A stretch of 64,000 bases of DNA from Dugong dugon (GCA_030035585.1 CM057481.1:6721128-6785127); one strand, 5' to 3'; shown: positions 1 through 11,545, counted from the first letter of the stretch. The notes: generated from the sequence alone by a model not told the origin. A program made the numbers and translations.

Positions 1-964
1 ACGAGGTTTGGTATGTGTGGTTTTTACTCTAATCTGTTGTTCTCCTTGTTAGAGAAATAGTGGGTAGTTTAACTGCATAGAGGGTGGGTCAGATAAATTC
101 AAACCCAATTCTTAGCCACAGTTTACTTTGATAGTGTTTCTGAGTCCCATTACAAAGAAGTCCACTTGATTTCCTATCATTGTGCAGCCGTCTGCTTTTG
201 TTAGTGGTGGGTGGATGGAGCACTAGAGTTTCCATTTCAAATCACTTTGTCCGTTCATATGACACAGTGGAAGGTCCTACATAAGGGTCTGCTGAGGCAT
301 TCACGGTTGGAGATCTTGTCAGTCTCTATGTGTAGTCCACTTCCTGTTCTAGTGAGCCTAGGGACTACAGCTCTAACATATCTGTCTCCATGACCTCACA
401 CTCTGTTTGTGCAGAATCGACCACTCCCTGGCATTCTTTATCCTCACTAAAGTTCAGAACTTCAGAATGTTCTTCACCTAGTTTTGGTAGTCCTCAGTTT
501 ATCAATGCCTGTATGCCTCAGGATTTGATGAGTTCACTTTGGGGGAACTGGTTGAGTATGAAGAAGAGAGGACTAACCATTACCGCTTCCAGCATATTCC
601 GTATGCCCCAGATAGTACCGAACACTCCCTGCCTTTCCTGAAAGGTAATGATTTTGCTGAATATTTGTCCCCCATCTCTGACTTTGCAAATCTTCACTCT
701 TGTTTAAGGCCCAGCCCGTGTGGCTCTGTCCATGCAGACTTCTCTGATTCTCCCAGCCTAGCTAAGCGTTGGTTTTCTTTCTTCTGCACTATGAGCCTCA
801 GTTTTAGGAGTACTTGTCAGATTCTGCCTCATAATGAACTTAATTTTATAAATGCCCCTTAACTACTTAAAAGCAAGGTTACACTCTTATTTGCCTTTGT
901 ATCTCTCTGAGCACTGAATGTGTAGTAGACTCTCAGCAAAGGGTTCTTGCGTTGACTAGCATGT
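1..964. other. Unassigned sequence, no recognised repeat or gene
   Basis: I recognise no repeat family here. Three short overlapping plus-strand frames exist (211-393, 390-641, 539-862) in three different reading frames. The last starts at TTG and reads LGELVEYEEERTNHYRF. No protein family was recognised and no convincing splice signals bound it. It may be unique intergenic or intronic DNA, or a decayed repeat. Confidence 0.4.
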
Positions 965-1200
965 GGGAGGCAGTATTGCAGAGTGGCAAAGAGCTTGGGT
1001 TCTGGAATCAGGCTGCCTGGATGAGGATCTCAGCTCTACCACTTAGTAGCCTTTATGGTCTATACTGGCCTGCCAATCTTTCTATGCCACAGTTTCCTCA
1101 TTGGGTCATTGTGAGGATTTAATGAGACAATGCAAATAATATACTGACTGTAACACCTGGAGTTTAGTAAGTGTTCACAACACATTAACAATTACCATGG
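965..1200 (+). repeat. MIR SINE
   Basis: Ancient mammalian tRNA-derived MIR. The tRNA-like part reads 'gcttgggttctggaatcagg' and is followed by the 'accacttagtagcc' stretch. The core 'cagtttcctcat' and the 'gtgaggatttaatgaga' segment follow in canonical order. It is diverged, as expected for this family. Confidence 0.8.
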
Positions 1201-1522
1201 ACAGGAATTCAGAATATGCATGTAACCTGCACATTATTATCTATCTACTCTCCTATATGTTCATGGATATTATTGAGTATCAGCTTTGTGCTAGGCACTC
1301 TCCTAAGAGTTGAGACTACAAAAATGAGTGGTAAATATCTTGGTTACATGGAACAGAAGGATCAATACCAGCAACAAAAGCTCAGGTCAGCTTAGCATAG
1401 GATTTTTTTGTGTGTGAAAATGACGTTATGATGTGAATGAATTCCATGGCAGTGAAGAGCAGATGTTCCAGAAAATAGTTATCATTTGTCCTGGATTTTA
1501 TTAAACACTTGGTAATACCTCT

Positions 1523-1710
1523 TCCATTACCATCAAGTCATTCTGACTCATGGTGACCCTATAGGACAGGGTAGAACTGCCCCATAGGGTTTCCAAGCCT
1601 GTAATCTTTACAGAAGCAGACTGCCACATCTTTCTTCTGTGGAGTAGCTTCTGAGTTCAAACCTTTCAGTTAGTAGCCAGATGCTTAACCACCTCACCAC
1701 CAGGGCTGCT
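1523..1710 (-). mobile_element. AfroSINE, long form
   Basis: Afrotherian tRNA-derived SINE in reverse. The RTE-like tail comes first ('gaccctataggacagggtag'). An inserted module seen only in the long form follows ('gtaatctttacagaagcaga'). The tRNA-like head closes it ('ccaccagggctgct'). It has lost many CpG sites. Confidence 0.85.
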
Positions 1711-1972
1711 GATCATACATAGGGACCTGGATTCTAATATTTAATTAGTAAAATGATTTTTAGATTACTTCTAATGTCCAGTTTAGAGTATTTCTAATTG
1801 GTGAACAAGCCCATTAGCAGAGATGCTAATAAGGAATAACAGAATCGGAGGCTTCGTGTCTTTCTTTTCTCTGTGTTGTCTGTGTCAGTAAGTCACCAGT
1901 GACCTCAAAGGTAAGCGGCAGAAATAGCCCCTAAACAGCAACTGTCTACCATATTATTTCATATTCTTTTTT

Positions 1973-2110
1973 GAAAAATATTTATTTTGTTGTGGTTGTT
2001 GAGAATATACAGAGCAAAACATATACCAATTCAAGAGTTTCTAGATATAAAATTCAGTGACATTGATTTCATAATTCATAGATTCTTAATACCAGATGAC
2101 GTGAAGAAAA
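1973..2110 (-). mobile_element. L1 3' UTR end fragment
   Basis: Antisense L1 3' terminal segment. 'aaaacatataccaattcaa' and 'aattcagtgacattgat' recur almost unchanged in the better preserved L1 end near 29.2 kb. The following sequence to about 2730 may be more of the same 3' UTR but I cannot anchor it. Confidence 0.6.
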
Positions 2111-2734
2111 TCCCCCATAGGTAGGTGTGAGTCCTATTTTGCCGATTACAGTAGGGCACCCTACTTTCTCCTGTTTGACACCTTTGAAAGTTGTCTTTTG
2201 ATACCCTTTCTGTGTCCTACAGAAAGAAGTGCATCATTAGCACAGTCTTCTGTGCAACATAGTTTAATAGTGAGACATGGCTTTCTCTAGGAGGATCAAA
2301 TCCTTTCCCATCTTCCTCCCCATGGTTCTGTGTGAATTCCTTTTTCTTTTGCCGTTACCTCCTTCTTCCCTATCTCTGTTCTAATCGAATCTCTGAAGTT
2401 GAATATAGAGCCTTGCTTTGAATCTTGGTCCATTTTAATTTGAACTTTTTCCTACCTCATTTTTGCTGACAAAATCCTTCTATTTGGCTTCTGATAGGGG
2501 TCATTCCATGAACAATATTTTATAACCAGTTACCGTGTTCAAGGTTTTGCATTTATATGATAAGTTATAGTCCAAGTGCTTTTATACTTGCATATCCATA
2601 ATGAATTCTGCTGCTTTTTCTCTCAAAGGGAAACTGCTTTCCTATCCCCATATTGCAGGGGAGGTCACTGAGGCAAAGGCATGGGCCCTTGAAAATGTGG
2701 AATCGATTTCAACCAGATAGAACCATCTCACTAT

Positions 2735-3640
2735 GTAAGTTATGTATTGTGAATAATGCTGCAATGAACCTTGGTGTGCAAGTACCTGTTTGAGTCCCTG
2801 CTTTCAAGTCTTTTGGGTATATACCTAGGAGTGGAATTGCTGGATCATATGGTTATTCTGTGTTTACCTTTTTCAGAACCTGCCAAATTGTTTTCCACAG
2901 CGGCTGCACCATTTTACATTCAGCAGTGCATGGGGGTTTCAGTTCCTCTATATCCTTGCCAACACTTGTTATTTTTCATCTTTTTGATGATAGCCATCCT
3001 AGCAGGTGTGAAGTATGATTTTGATTTACTTTTCCCCAGTGACTAATGATATTGAGCATCTTTTCGTATGCTTATTATCCATTTGTATAGCTTCTTTGGA
3101 GAAATACCTATTCAAGTCTCTTGCCCATTTTTAAATTGCATTGCTTTTTTTGTTGTTGTTGAGTTGTAGTTCTTCATGTATTCTGAATATAACACCCTTA
3201 TCAGATAAATGATTTGTAAATTTTTTCTCCCGTTCCATAGGTTGTCTTTGCATTGTCTTGATAATGTCCTTTGCACATTTTGATGAAGTCCAGTTTATCT
3301 GTTTTTTATTGTTGTTGCTTGTCCTTTTGGTATTATATCTAAGACTCCATTGCCAAATCCAAGGTCATGAAGATTTACCCCTATGTTTTCTCTTAAGACT
3401 TTTTTGGTTTTAGCTCTTACATTTAGGTTGTTGATCCAGTTTGAGTTAATTTTTTTTGTATACAGAAGTAAGAATCCAAGTTCATTGTTTTTCACCTAGA
3501 AATCCACTTTTGCAGCAATGTTTGTAAAAGTCACTATTCTTTTCCCATTAAATGGACTTGATACTCTTGTCGAATATAATTGGCCATAGATGTACAGGTT
3601 TATTTCTGGACTCTCAATTTAGATGTTATTTTTTAATGGT
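2735..3640 (-). pseudogene. L1 ORF2 C-terminal remnant
   Basis: Decayed L1 ORF2 end, antisense. The minus-strand frame at 3295-3495 keeps the recognisable ORF2 stretch INSNWINNLNVRAKTKKVLR followed by GVNLHDLGFGNGVLDIIPKG. This matches the region of L1 ORF2 downstream of the reverse transcriptase domain. The nucleotide text near 2820 ('gggtatatacctaggagtgg') is typical reversed L1 3' ORF2. Frames are broken, so no activity is expected. Confidence 0.8.
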
Positions 3641-3674
3641 TATTTGTATTTTGAAAGTATTTACTGACCACCTC

Positions 3675-4190
3675 CTGTTTTAGTTTTCTATTGCTGCCTT
3701 AATAGATTATGACGAACTTAGTGACTTCAAACAATTTATTATCTTAACAGTTCTGGAGGTCAGAAGTGTGAAGCAAGTCTCACTGGACTAAAATCAAGGT
3801 GTTGGCAGGGCCATGTCCCTTTCTGGAGACTCTAGGGGAAAATTTTCTTTTTGCCTTTTCGAGCTTCAAGAGGCCACCTTCATTCCTAGGCTCATGGCCC
3901 CCTTTCTCTATCTTCAAAGCTAATAATGGTGAGTTGAATCCTGATATCACATCACTCTGACCTTCTCTTTAGCCTTCCCTTCAATCTTTTAAGGACCTTG
4001 TAGCTACATTTTGTCTACCCGGATAATCCAGGATAATCTCCGTATTTTAAAGTCAGCTGATTAGAACCTTAATTCTCTCTGCAATATTTATTCCCCTTTG
4101 CCATATATGGTAACATATTTACAGATTCCAGGGATTAGTACAGGGACAACTTTAGGGGACCATTATTCCGAGTACCGTAACTACTATGGA
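3675..4190 (-). mobile_element. MaLR/MLT1-like LTR
   Basis: An ancient LTR in reverse. It opens with 'ttctattgctgccttaatag', then 'caatttattatcttaacagt' and 'tctggaggtcagaagtgtg', which is the reversed R/U5 side of MLT1-type LTRs. It ends near 'ggaccattattccgagtacc'. Subfamily and exact ends are uncertain. Confidence 0.55.
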
Positions 4191-5084
4191 TACAGGTACT
4201 ACGGAGGATAGAAAGTAAAATAATATATAGTTATTACAATCAAGGAAGTTTAGTGTTGAATGAAAAAATCAACTCCAGACAGTCTAAATCACATTGCTGG
4301 TCAATTCTCTGTCTCCGAGTTTCCCTTACCACTCACCCCAGAAATGCTAAGCTTCTTCCTCCTTAATGTCCCTTTATGCCAATCCCATGTCATTATTTTC
4401 TAGCCTTAATTTTAGAGTTGCCATTATTAAGAATTTGTTGTGTGCCACAGATACAATCAACACATTAAAGTATAGCTGTGAACAAAATGTCACTGTTTGA
4501 ATAGACAAATGAATATATTGCTATGAATAAATCATGAGACAAAGTAATTTTCCTAAAACTGTAAGTGATCTAGCATGACAATGATAGTGACAATTACAAA
4601 TTATCTCAAAGTTAAGTCACATTTGACTTCCTCAATCTAAATTCTATAAGAGATGCAGGTCCTTATATAGATTATGCTAAAATGTTTAAAGTTTGGACTC
4701 ACTTTCAAGGAGTTCAAGAAATAGAGTGTTAATGGCAGAAGAGCTGTCTTTTTTAAGCTACCTTCTTTGCCCATTTAGACTTCAAGGAGAAGTTTGAGGA
4801 TCTGTGAATGATATCCGTAGTTAGATTTAAATCTGAAGATTATTTATTAAGTGACATTTTCAGTAAGATACAAAACCTACCTCCTGGTTAGTGGTTGTAC
4901 GAAGTCATTTTTAGTACATGTAAGAGAGCAGTGAATCAGAATATTTACAGTTTTGCACTTTTTAAAATATCCTTCAAACATGTATGCACACAATAGCTTC
5001 ATAGAATATCAAGTCCAAGTTTTACAGGACTTTGGCTAAATATCAAAATGAGCCTCGATGAATAGGCTGACACTGATATGTTCA
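4191..5084. other. Unassigned AT-rich sequence
   Basis: No repeat, ORF or motif recognised. It is AT-rich with stop codons in all frames. Confidence 0.4.
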
Positions 5085-5309
5085 TGATAGTCAACCCACT
5101 TCACTGCTGTCAAATCGATTCCAATTCATAGCGAACCTGTAGGACAGAGTAGAGCTACCCTGTAGGGTTTTCAAGGTTGTAATCTTTGCGGAAGCAAAAT
5201 GCCACATCCTTCTTGTGCAGAGTGGTTGGTAGGTTTGAACCACCAACCTTCTGGTTTAACAGCTAAGCACTTTAACCACTGTGCCACCAAGGCTCCGTGA
5301 TAGTCAACA
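5085..5309 (-). mobile_element. AfroSINE, long form, with perfect target-site duplication
   Basis: Reverse-orientation AfroSINE (5096-5298) with the extra internal module ('gtaatctttgcggaagcaaa') and a tRNA-like head ending 'ccaccaaggctcc'. It is bounded by an 11-bp direct repeat, tgatagtcaac, at 5085-5095 and 5299-5309. That is a target-primed reverse transcription footprint. The body is diverged. Confidence 0.9.
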
Positions 5310-5404
5310 CTCTAGAAAAATAAAATGCCAGAAAAGTAATTTATTAGGAGTGATCCTAGATAACTTTTTTTTTTTTTTAACCTAAATTGGCCATTAGCAA
5401 GCCG

Positions 5405-5790
5405 TTAAATTTTTATGGTGTTGGTAAAGAATATTAAATATACCACAGACTGCCAGAAGAAAGAAAAAATCTGTCTTGGAAGAAGTACAGCTAGAATGCT
5501 CCTTAGAAGCAAGGATGGCAAGTCTTTGTTTGCTTACTTTGGACATGTTATCAGAAGGGACCAGGCCCTGGGGAAGGACATAGTGCTTGTGCTTAGTAAA
5601 GTAGAGGATCAGTGAAAAAGAGGAAGACCCTCAATGAGATGGATTGACACAGTGGCTGCAACAATGGGCTCAAACATAGCAATGATTGTGAGGGTGGTGC
5701 AGACCCCAGTGGTGTTTTGTTCTGTTGTACATAGGGTCGCTAGGAGTTGGAACTGACTCAAGGGCACCTAACAACAACAACAACAACAAT
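5405..5790 (+). mobile_element. RTE LINE (RTE1_LA-like) 3' end
   Basis: 5'-truncated copy of the afrotherian RTE LINE. The frame at 5415-5615 includes the end of the reverse transcriptase ORF (YFGHVIRRDQALGKDIVL). The 3' tail follows: 'agggtcgctaggagttgg', 'gggcacctaacaac', then an (AAC)n run at 5770-5790. Such truncation is usual for LINE insertions. Confidence 0.85.
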
Positions 5791-6073
5791 CCCTTAAATA
5801 TTTTCTGAGTCAATGAATGAATAAATGAACTATAAGGTAGAAATACCTAAGTATGGATGAATGATCGTATGCTAGTTAAACTCTTATTCTTCTCAAACTG
5901 GGATTTTGTAGGGATTTTGTGGGGAAAAGGAGGTACATGAAGACATAGGATAAACATGATACATCTTCTTAGAAAGGAATTTTTTACCTATATTTTTGGA
6001 GGAACAAATTAAATATTTTACCTGTTGAGTTATTTAAAATATTTTTATATTATTCGAAAAAACCATTATATTA

Positions 6074-6101
6074 TGAAGACCAAAATTCATTTTGGTCTTC
6101 A
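6074..6101. other. Perfect 12-bp-arm inverted repeat, 4-nt loop
   Basis: The arm tgaagaccaaaa at 6074-6085 pairs perfectly with ttttggtcttca at 6090-6101 around the loop ttca. No T-run or gene context gives it a function. It could be a decayed transposon fragment or chance. Confidence 0.7.
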
Positions 6102-6875
6102 ATTTTTCCCGTTTTATTTTTAGGGAGTTCTGTGAAAATTGTTATTACATATAACAATCTGCAAGAATTTTCCATTGATTATATGTGTGTATAGAATCAA
6201 ATAGCTCTAGGTTTGTTACTGTAAACAAAACAAAACCAAAAAACTCTACCACAATCCCTCCTCATGGTTTTTACTTCCGGATTTCTAAATAATGTGCATA
6301 TATTGCCATTTTTTTTTAATTTCAACTTTTTTCTGTTTATTTCCCTCTCTGGAAACAGAGGACTTAATTGTCCTTCTTCCCCTACTTCTATTACATGTGT
6401 TCCTCTTCCCTTTCACACTTCATCCTAATATTTTTTTATTAAAATTTTGATTAAATCAATGTTCAATGTTTACAATAATGTACTATTTAAATGCTGTCCA
6501 AAGTTCAACCGTGAAGTAAACTACCATTTCAGTTGCTTTTCTGCATGACTGTTATTTTCTCTGGAGGTCAGAATTGTCTTTTGTTCTAGTCGGTTTGGTT
6601 TCCTAAATACTTATTACTATCGAAATCTCAAATTCTTCGCCAGTTGTCTGAATACCCTCTTAAGATGTTTACATGCTTCTTGTACTCTATCAGTTTCATC
6701 TTCCTGAAGAAGTCTTTCCTGGAGCCTTGCTGTCAACGTCTTGGTGTATCCCATGCCCAGAGATCTCCATTTGACCCAGTATAGGAATAAAGCTTAAATT
6801 GTTGGTCTGGGTCGGGGCATGACAGTTCCTGGCTATAAGGAGTGTAGAGCAGATCTGATTATTTCTTTTTTTTAT
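6102..6875. other. Unassigned AT-rich sequence
   Basis: No repeat or coding signal recognised. It contains several T-rich runs. Confidence 0.35.
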
Positions 6876-6877
6876 AT

Positions 6878-8165
6878 ATTTTTTTTCAGTAGTAGCTTTA
6901 TTGAGATACCATTAATACATACCATATAATTGATCCACTTAAAGCGTACAATTCAATAGTTTTCAGTATATTTACAGAGTTGTGCAACCATAAGCACAAT
7001 CAATTTTAGAATATTTTTATCATCTTAGGAAGAAATCTTATACCCATCAGCAGTCACTCCCCATCTCTGTCTCTATATATTTCCCTATTCTGGACATTTC
7101 GTATAAATGGAGTTGCATAATACGTGATCTCTTGTGACTTGCTCCTTTCTCTTTGTATCATCTTTTTAAGGTTCATCCATGTAGTAGCATGCATTAGTAC
7201 TTCATTTCTTCTTATTGCCAAATACTGTTCCATTGTATGAATCTACTGCATTTTACTTATCCATTCACCTGTTGATGGACATTTGGTTTATTTTCACATT
7301 TTGGCTATTATAAACAATGCTGCTATGATCATTCATGTATAAGTTTTTATGCAGTTATATACTTTCATTTTTCTTGGGTATATTTTTAGGAGCGGAATTG
7401 CTGTGTAATATGGTAATTCTATTTTTCATCTTTTGAGGAACTGTCAGACTGTTTTCCAAAGCAGCTGCACCATTTTACTTTCCCACCAGCTGTATACGAG
7501 GGTTTTGGTTTATTCATATCCTTGCGACACTTTTTATAATCTGTCGATCTGATTGTAGTGTGTGTTTTAAGTATAGTGTGTGTGTGAAATGGTATCTCAT
7601 TGTGATTTTCACTTCCTTATGGCTAACACTATTGATCATCGTTTCATGTATTTATTGGCCATTTGTATATCTTCTTTAGAGAAATGTCTACTTAAATTCT
7701 TTGCCTATTTTTAGTTAGGTTATATTTTTATGCTTGAGTTGTAAGAGTTCGTTTTATATTCAGGTTACAAGTCCCTTATCAGACATATCATTTGCAAATA
7801 TTTTCTCTTATTTTGTGTTGTCTTTTCACAACCCACAAAAAGTTTTTAATTTTGATGAATTTCTATTTTTTTTTTTTTTGGTGTCATATCAAAGAAACCA
7901 TTATCTAATCCAAGGTTACAGTGATTTATGCCTATGTTTTTGTCTGAGAGTTTTATGAGTTTAGCTCTTACATTTAGTTCTTTCATCCATTTTGAGTTAA
8001 CTTTTATATATTGTATGAGGTAGTGATCCAACTTCATTTTTTTGTATATGGATATGCATCTGTCCCAAAACTGTTTATTGAAAAGACTGCTTACTCCATT
8101 CACAAAATGTTTGAAGATATCAAAGCACAATGATGTTTCAGGCTTTCCAAATATGTCCACATGTG
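6878..8165 (-). mobile_element. Ancient L1 (L1M-type) 3' UTR and ORF2 3' portion
   Basis: Antisense L1. The plus strand first shows the reversed 3' UTR ('gtagctttattgagatacca', 'cagagttgtgcaaccataag'). The ORF2 end follows. The minus-strand frame at 7846-8160 reads FGKPETSLCFDIFKHF and SKWMKELNVRAKLIKLSDKN, characteristic of L1 ORF2 beyond the RT domain. It is heavily mutated and not functional. Confidence 0.8.
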
Positions 8166-8276
8166 TTCTTCGTCTTCAGAGTGTGTGTTCCTTCCTCGCT
8201 ATAATTATCTGCATTGATAGAAAAGGTGGAGAGAGTTGACATAAAGGAAACACAAAGTTCCATACATATGTCCCAA

Positions 8277-8438
8277 AAAAGATGGCTCTAGAAAATAGAT
8301 TCTTTATTGAGGGAAGCTGTAAAAACAGCGTCCAGCCTCCTCTAACTTCACAAGGGGGAAGGAGAATCAAGATCAACAGCCCAAGGCTGATTCCTGTAAG
8401 GCATAGGTCAGACATGCCTCCTTTCTCCATCATTTTTA
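8277..8438 (-). mobile_element. Possible ERV leader segment downstream of PBS
   Basis: Reading on the minus strand, this follows directly after the putative primer binding site and probably belongs to the same retroelement. It contains a second AATAAA near 8298. I recognise no gag sequence, so it is likely a short truncated leader. Confidence 0.4.
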
Positions 8439-8453
8439 CCAATTCTGACACCA
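8439..8453 (-). promoter_or_regulatory. Putative retroviral primer binding site, tRNA-Leu type
   Basis: The plus strand reads ccaattctgacacca. This equals the 3' end of mammalian tRNA-Leu(CAA), including the added CCA, at 14 of 15 positions. On the minus strand this gives tggtgtcagaattgg, the arrangement described for ERVL-type (class III) elements. It lies next to the LTR end, as expected for reverse-transcription priming. Confidence 0.7.
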
Positions 8454-9125
8454 GCCGTCCCTCCCACAGCACCCTCTACTTCTCTGCTAGGTTCGATAGT
8501 TCATTGCCATGGCCACACAGAGCTCACAGACAATACTCATGATTATGGGGTTTATTAGGGAGGTAACAGGTTCCATACAGGTTCCGGAATGCTCAGGATA
8601 CAGTTCTTCCATCAGGACAGCCTCTTCCCAGCCATGCTTGCGGGCACAATTCTCTCTGACCCTTGACCTCTGACCTACTCTGGCAAGTGTTACAAAGCTC
8701 TTTTAGCTCCGTTGATAAATGCCCAGAGGTACCCTATTCTGCCAGTAAGCCTTGGCTCAAAGGTACTCAGCTTTGTCACTCCGTGGGCTGGGAATCTCAG
8801 CATGCTGTCTCCTGCCATTGTTTCTCTGCCACTGCTGCTGGAGAGCTCTCTCTCCCTTTTTCTCTCTGTCTCTCTGTGTCCTGGTTCTAAGAGCTTCTCA
8901 GTGCAGGGATCCTGGGTTCAAAGGACACGCTCTACACTCTTAGCTGTTTTTCCTTGGTGGTGGTAAGATCTTCTCTCTCTCACTTCTGGGGTGGCTCATT
9001 TAAAGCCCAGCGGGATGGCAAAACAGATCAATCCCTTTGGTGGGCCACAATTACCCTATTACACAGTCCTGCCCAATCACTTCGGTAGGAGTTACAAGAC
9101 CAAGGCTACAGAGGCCGCATAAAAG
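8454..9125 (-). mobile_element. Endogenous retrovirus LTR, probably ERVL class
   Basis: About 670 bp antisense LTR. On the minus strand it carries a polyadenylation signal (reverse complement 'tttatt' at 8549-8554), and its 3' side abuts the tRNA-Leu-type PBS. The interior contains the CT-rich stretch 'ctctctctccctttttctct'. The terminal TG/CA pair is not obvious, so the outer boundary near 9125 is approximate. No internal genes follow, so this is a truncated provirus. Confidence 0.6.
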
Positions 9126-9199
9126 TGATCGTTTGCACCACAGAAGCCATTGAAGGTATGCAAGGAGACATATTATGGAAGAGGTTATGTTAGGTCATA

Positions 9200-9420
9200 C
9201 ATTCTCGGTGATATCGCCCCCCAGAGGACAAAAATAGGTTCTTAGGGGCAGAATTTCATACTCATTTTTATGTATAAAGCAAAAATATAGCCACGGTATA
9301 TAAACAGATATATAGTATGTCTGTAGCATTAAAATTTCAGAGTGGGGAAAAAAATGTCTATCAAGACTCCTTAATGGACAACAGTGAAAAGAGGTTGAGA
9401 AACACTTGGTCAGGTAAAAA
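9200..9420. repeat. Possible hAT-type DNA transposon fragment
   Basis: The ends 'tgatatcgccccccagagga' and 'ggttgagaaacacttgg' resemble termini of short non-autonomous mammalian hAT elements (MER5-like). A 135-codon minus frame (9195-9602) crosses this region and the next repeat and looks like chance. Weak call. Confidence 0.35.
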
Positions 9421-9504
9421 TCACACTTTTTCAAAATTTCCCTTGGGAATATTTTAAGTGGCCCATGATGTATGCATGGTTTTGTTATATGATACTCTAC
9501 AATA

Positions 9505-10005
9505 ATTCTTTTTTGAAAAAAATTATATATATAGAAAACAAAACACTTGCCATTCCAACGATTTTTATGTATACGATTCAGTGGCATATTAATTAAGTTC
9601 ACGATGTTGTATAACCATCACCACCATCCATTTCCAAACTTTTTAATCATCCTTAACACAAACTCTGTGTTCCTTAGGAAATAATTCTCAGCCCTCTCCC
9701 AGTTGCTCCTGGTAATCACTAATAAACTTTTGTTTCTATGCATTTACTTATTCTAGATATTTTACGTAAATAGCATTATACAATATTTGTCCTTTTGTGT
9801 CTGACTTACTTCACTCAGCATAATGTTTTCAAGGTTCATGCATGTCATAGCATGGATCAGAACCTCTTTTCTCTTTATGGCTGAGTAATATTGCATTGTA
9901 TGTATATACTATATTTTGTTTAGCCATGCATCTGTTGATGGACATTTCTGTTGTTTCTACCTTTTGGCTATTGTGAATTGTGATCGCTTTGCTACTGTGT
10001 ACCTA
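9505..10005 (-). mobile_element. L1 3' UTR plus ORF2 end fragment
   Basis: Antisense ancient L1: 'cgattcagtggcatattaat', 'ttgtataaccatcaccacca' (3' UTR), then 'cttcactcagcataatg' and 'tctgttgatggacatttct' (reversed ORF2 end). All frames are broken. Confidence 0.8.
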
Positions 10006-10032
10006 ATGTTTCTTTTTTTGCTCACTACTTGG

Positions 10033-10205
10033 CACATTCCTTAAAGCAGTTGACTGTTAACCTAAAGATCGGCAGTTCAAAACCACCAGGGGCTCCGAGG
10101 GAGAAAGATGTGGCAGTTTGCTTCAGCAGAGATTTACAGCCTCAGGAACCCTAAGAGGTTGCTATGACGTGGAATCAACTCAAATGCAGTGGATTTTACT
10201 TTAAG
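10033..10205 (+). mobile_element. AfroSINE, long form, degenerate
   Basis: Plus-strand copy lacking a clean 5' head. A B-box-like 'cggcagttcaaaacc' is followed by the long-form module 'gaaagatgtggcagtttgc' and a decayed tail 'gttgctatgacgtggaat'. Confidence 0.75.
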
Positions 10206-10217
10206 CTACTTATCACT

Positions 10218-11545
10218 GATCTTTTTTTTTTTAGCAATTTGATTATGATGTATTTTGGTGTGATTCTCTTTGTGTTTACCCTGCTTGGGGTTTGTTGAGT
10301 TTCTTTTATCTGTAGGTATGTAGCTGTCATCAAATTTGGAAAATATTCAGTGGTTGTTTCTTCAGATATGTTCTTACTTCTTTCTTTTTATCTTTCAAAT
10401 ATACGCATGCTAAGCCACTCAGTTCATTGAGGCTCAGTTTTGTTTTGTTGTTTTTTTTGTTCGTTTGTTTGTTTTCTCTCTATGCTTCTGTTTGAATAAT
10501 GTTTACGAATATATTTGCAAGTTTATTTATATTTTTTCCTGAAGTTTTTACAAGCTCATCTAGTGAATTTTTAATTTAAGATATTGTATTTCTCAGCTAT
10601 ATAAGTTTTCTTTCATTATTTTTAGTTCTATTTTTATTCTCATTATGTTCATGTTTTTATTTCAATCCTTGAGCATAGTTATAGATGTTTTAAATTTCTT
10701 TTCTGCTAATTCCATCATTTCTGCCATTTGTTAGTCTGGTTATTGGTCACATTTTCCTGCCTCTTCATATGCTTCATAATTTTGTGTTGTATTCTGGAGT
10801 TGGTGAATATGACGTGATTGTGTAAATGGATTTTGTTGTTTTCCTCTAAGGATAGTTTAAATTTACTTCAACAGACAGTTACGTTTCTTTCATTGATCTT
10901 GATCTTCTCAAGGCTTTGTTTTGAGCTTTGATGGGGCACGAGTAAAACAGTTTTCATTTTAAGGCTAGTTTAGCTATGCTATTAAGGCCTGTCCCTTTAG
11001 GGGTATCTGTGGAATGCCTGAATGTTCAACAAGGCCTGTTGCTCTGATTGGTTAGGGCTCAAACATACCCCTGCCCTACTTAAGCTCTAGAGATTGTTCA
11101 CTTTACATTTCCCTGGTAGTTATTCTTCGCCTAGCATTTTGGACTTTGAGTGCTGCTTAGTGTTCAGTCAGGTAATTGAGGGAGCCCGTTTTCAGATTTA
11201 TGGAGTTCTTCTCTGCACAGCTCCTTCCTCTCCAGTGTCATTTCCTGCAAATTCTAGCCACATTGTCCTCCTTGAACTCTGATCTTTGAATCTTCAACTC
11301 AGTGAAGCTGCTGCACTCTGTGTGGCTCCCAATTCTTATGCAGCAGTCCAGAAGGTACACCTCATGGAAAGCCAGAACAGTCACAGGGTTCATCTTGTTT
11401 ATTTCCGTTCTCTCCAGTTATAATCTTATATTTCCTATGGTTCAATATCTGAAAACAGTTGTTTAGCATATTTTGTTCACTTTTGTATTTATTTACATCA
11501 GAAGAGTGAGTCCAGTACCAGTTACTCTGGCATGCTCCAAAGGGA
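10218..11545 (-). mobile_element. Ancient L1M 5' region
   Basis: Antisense old L1. The right-hand end, read on the minus strand, gives 'agagtaactggtactggac', recalling the start of L1M 5' UTRs. The left part ('ttgattatgatgtattttgg', 'catcaaatttggaaaatatt') is a familiar old-L1 internal stretch. Boundaries and the subfamily are uncertain and no ORF1 survives. Confidence 0.55.

Noticed and set aside
5770-5790. (AAC)n runs as CRISPR-like or regulatory repeats
   Set aside because: They are the normal 3' tail of the RTE LINE.
9195-9602. 135-codon minus-strand frame as a possible small gene
   Set aside because: It crosses a probable DNA transposon fragment and the antisense L1 3' UTR, and shows no domain.
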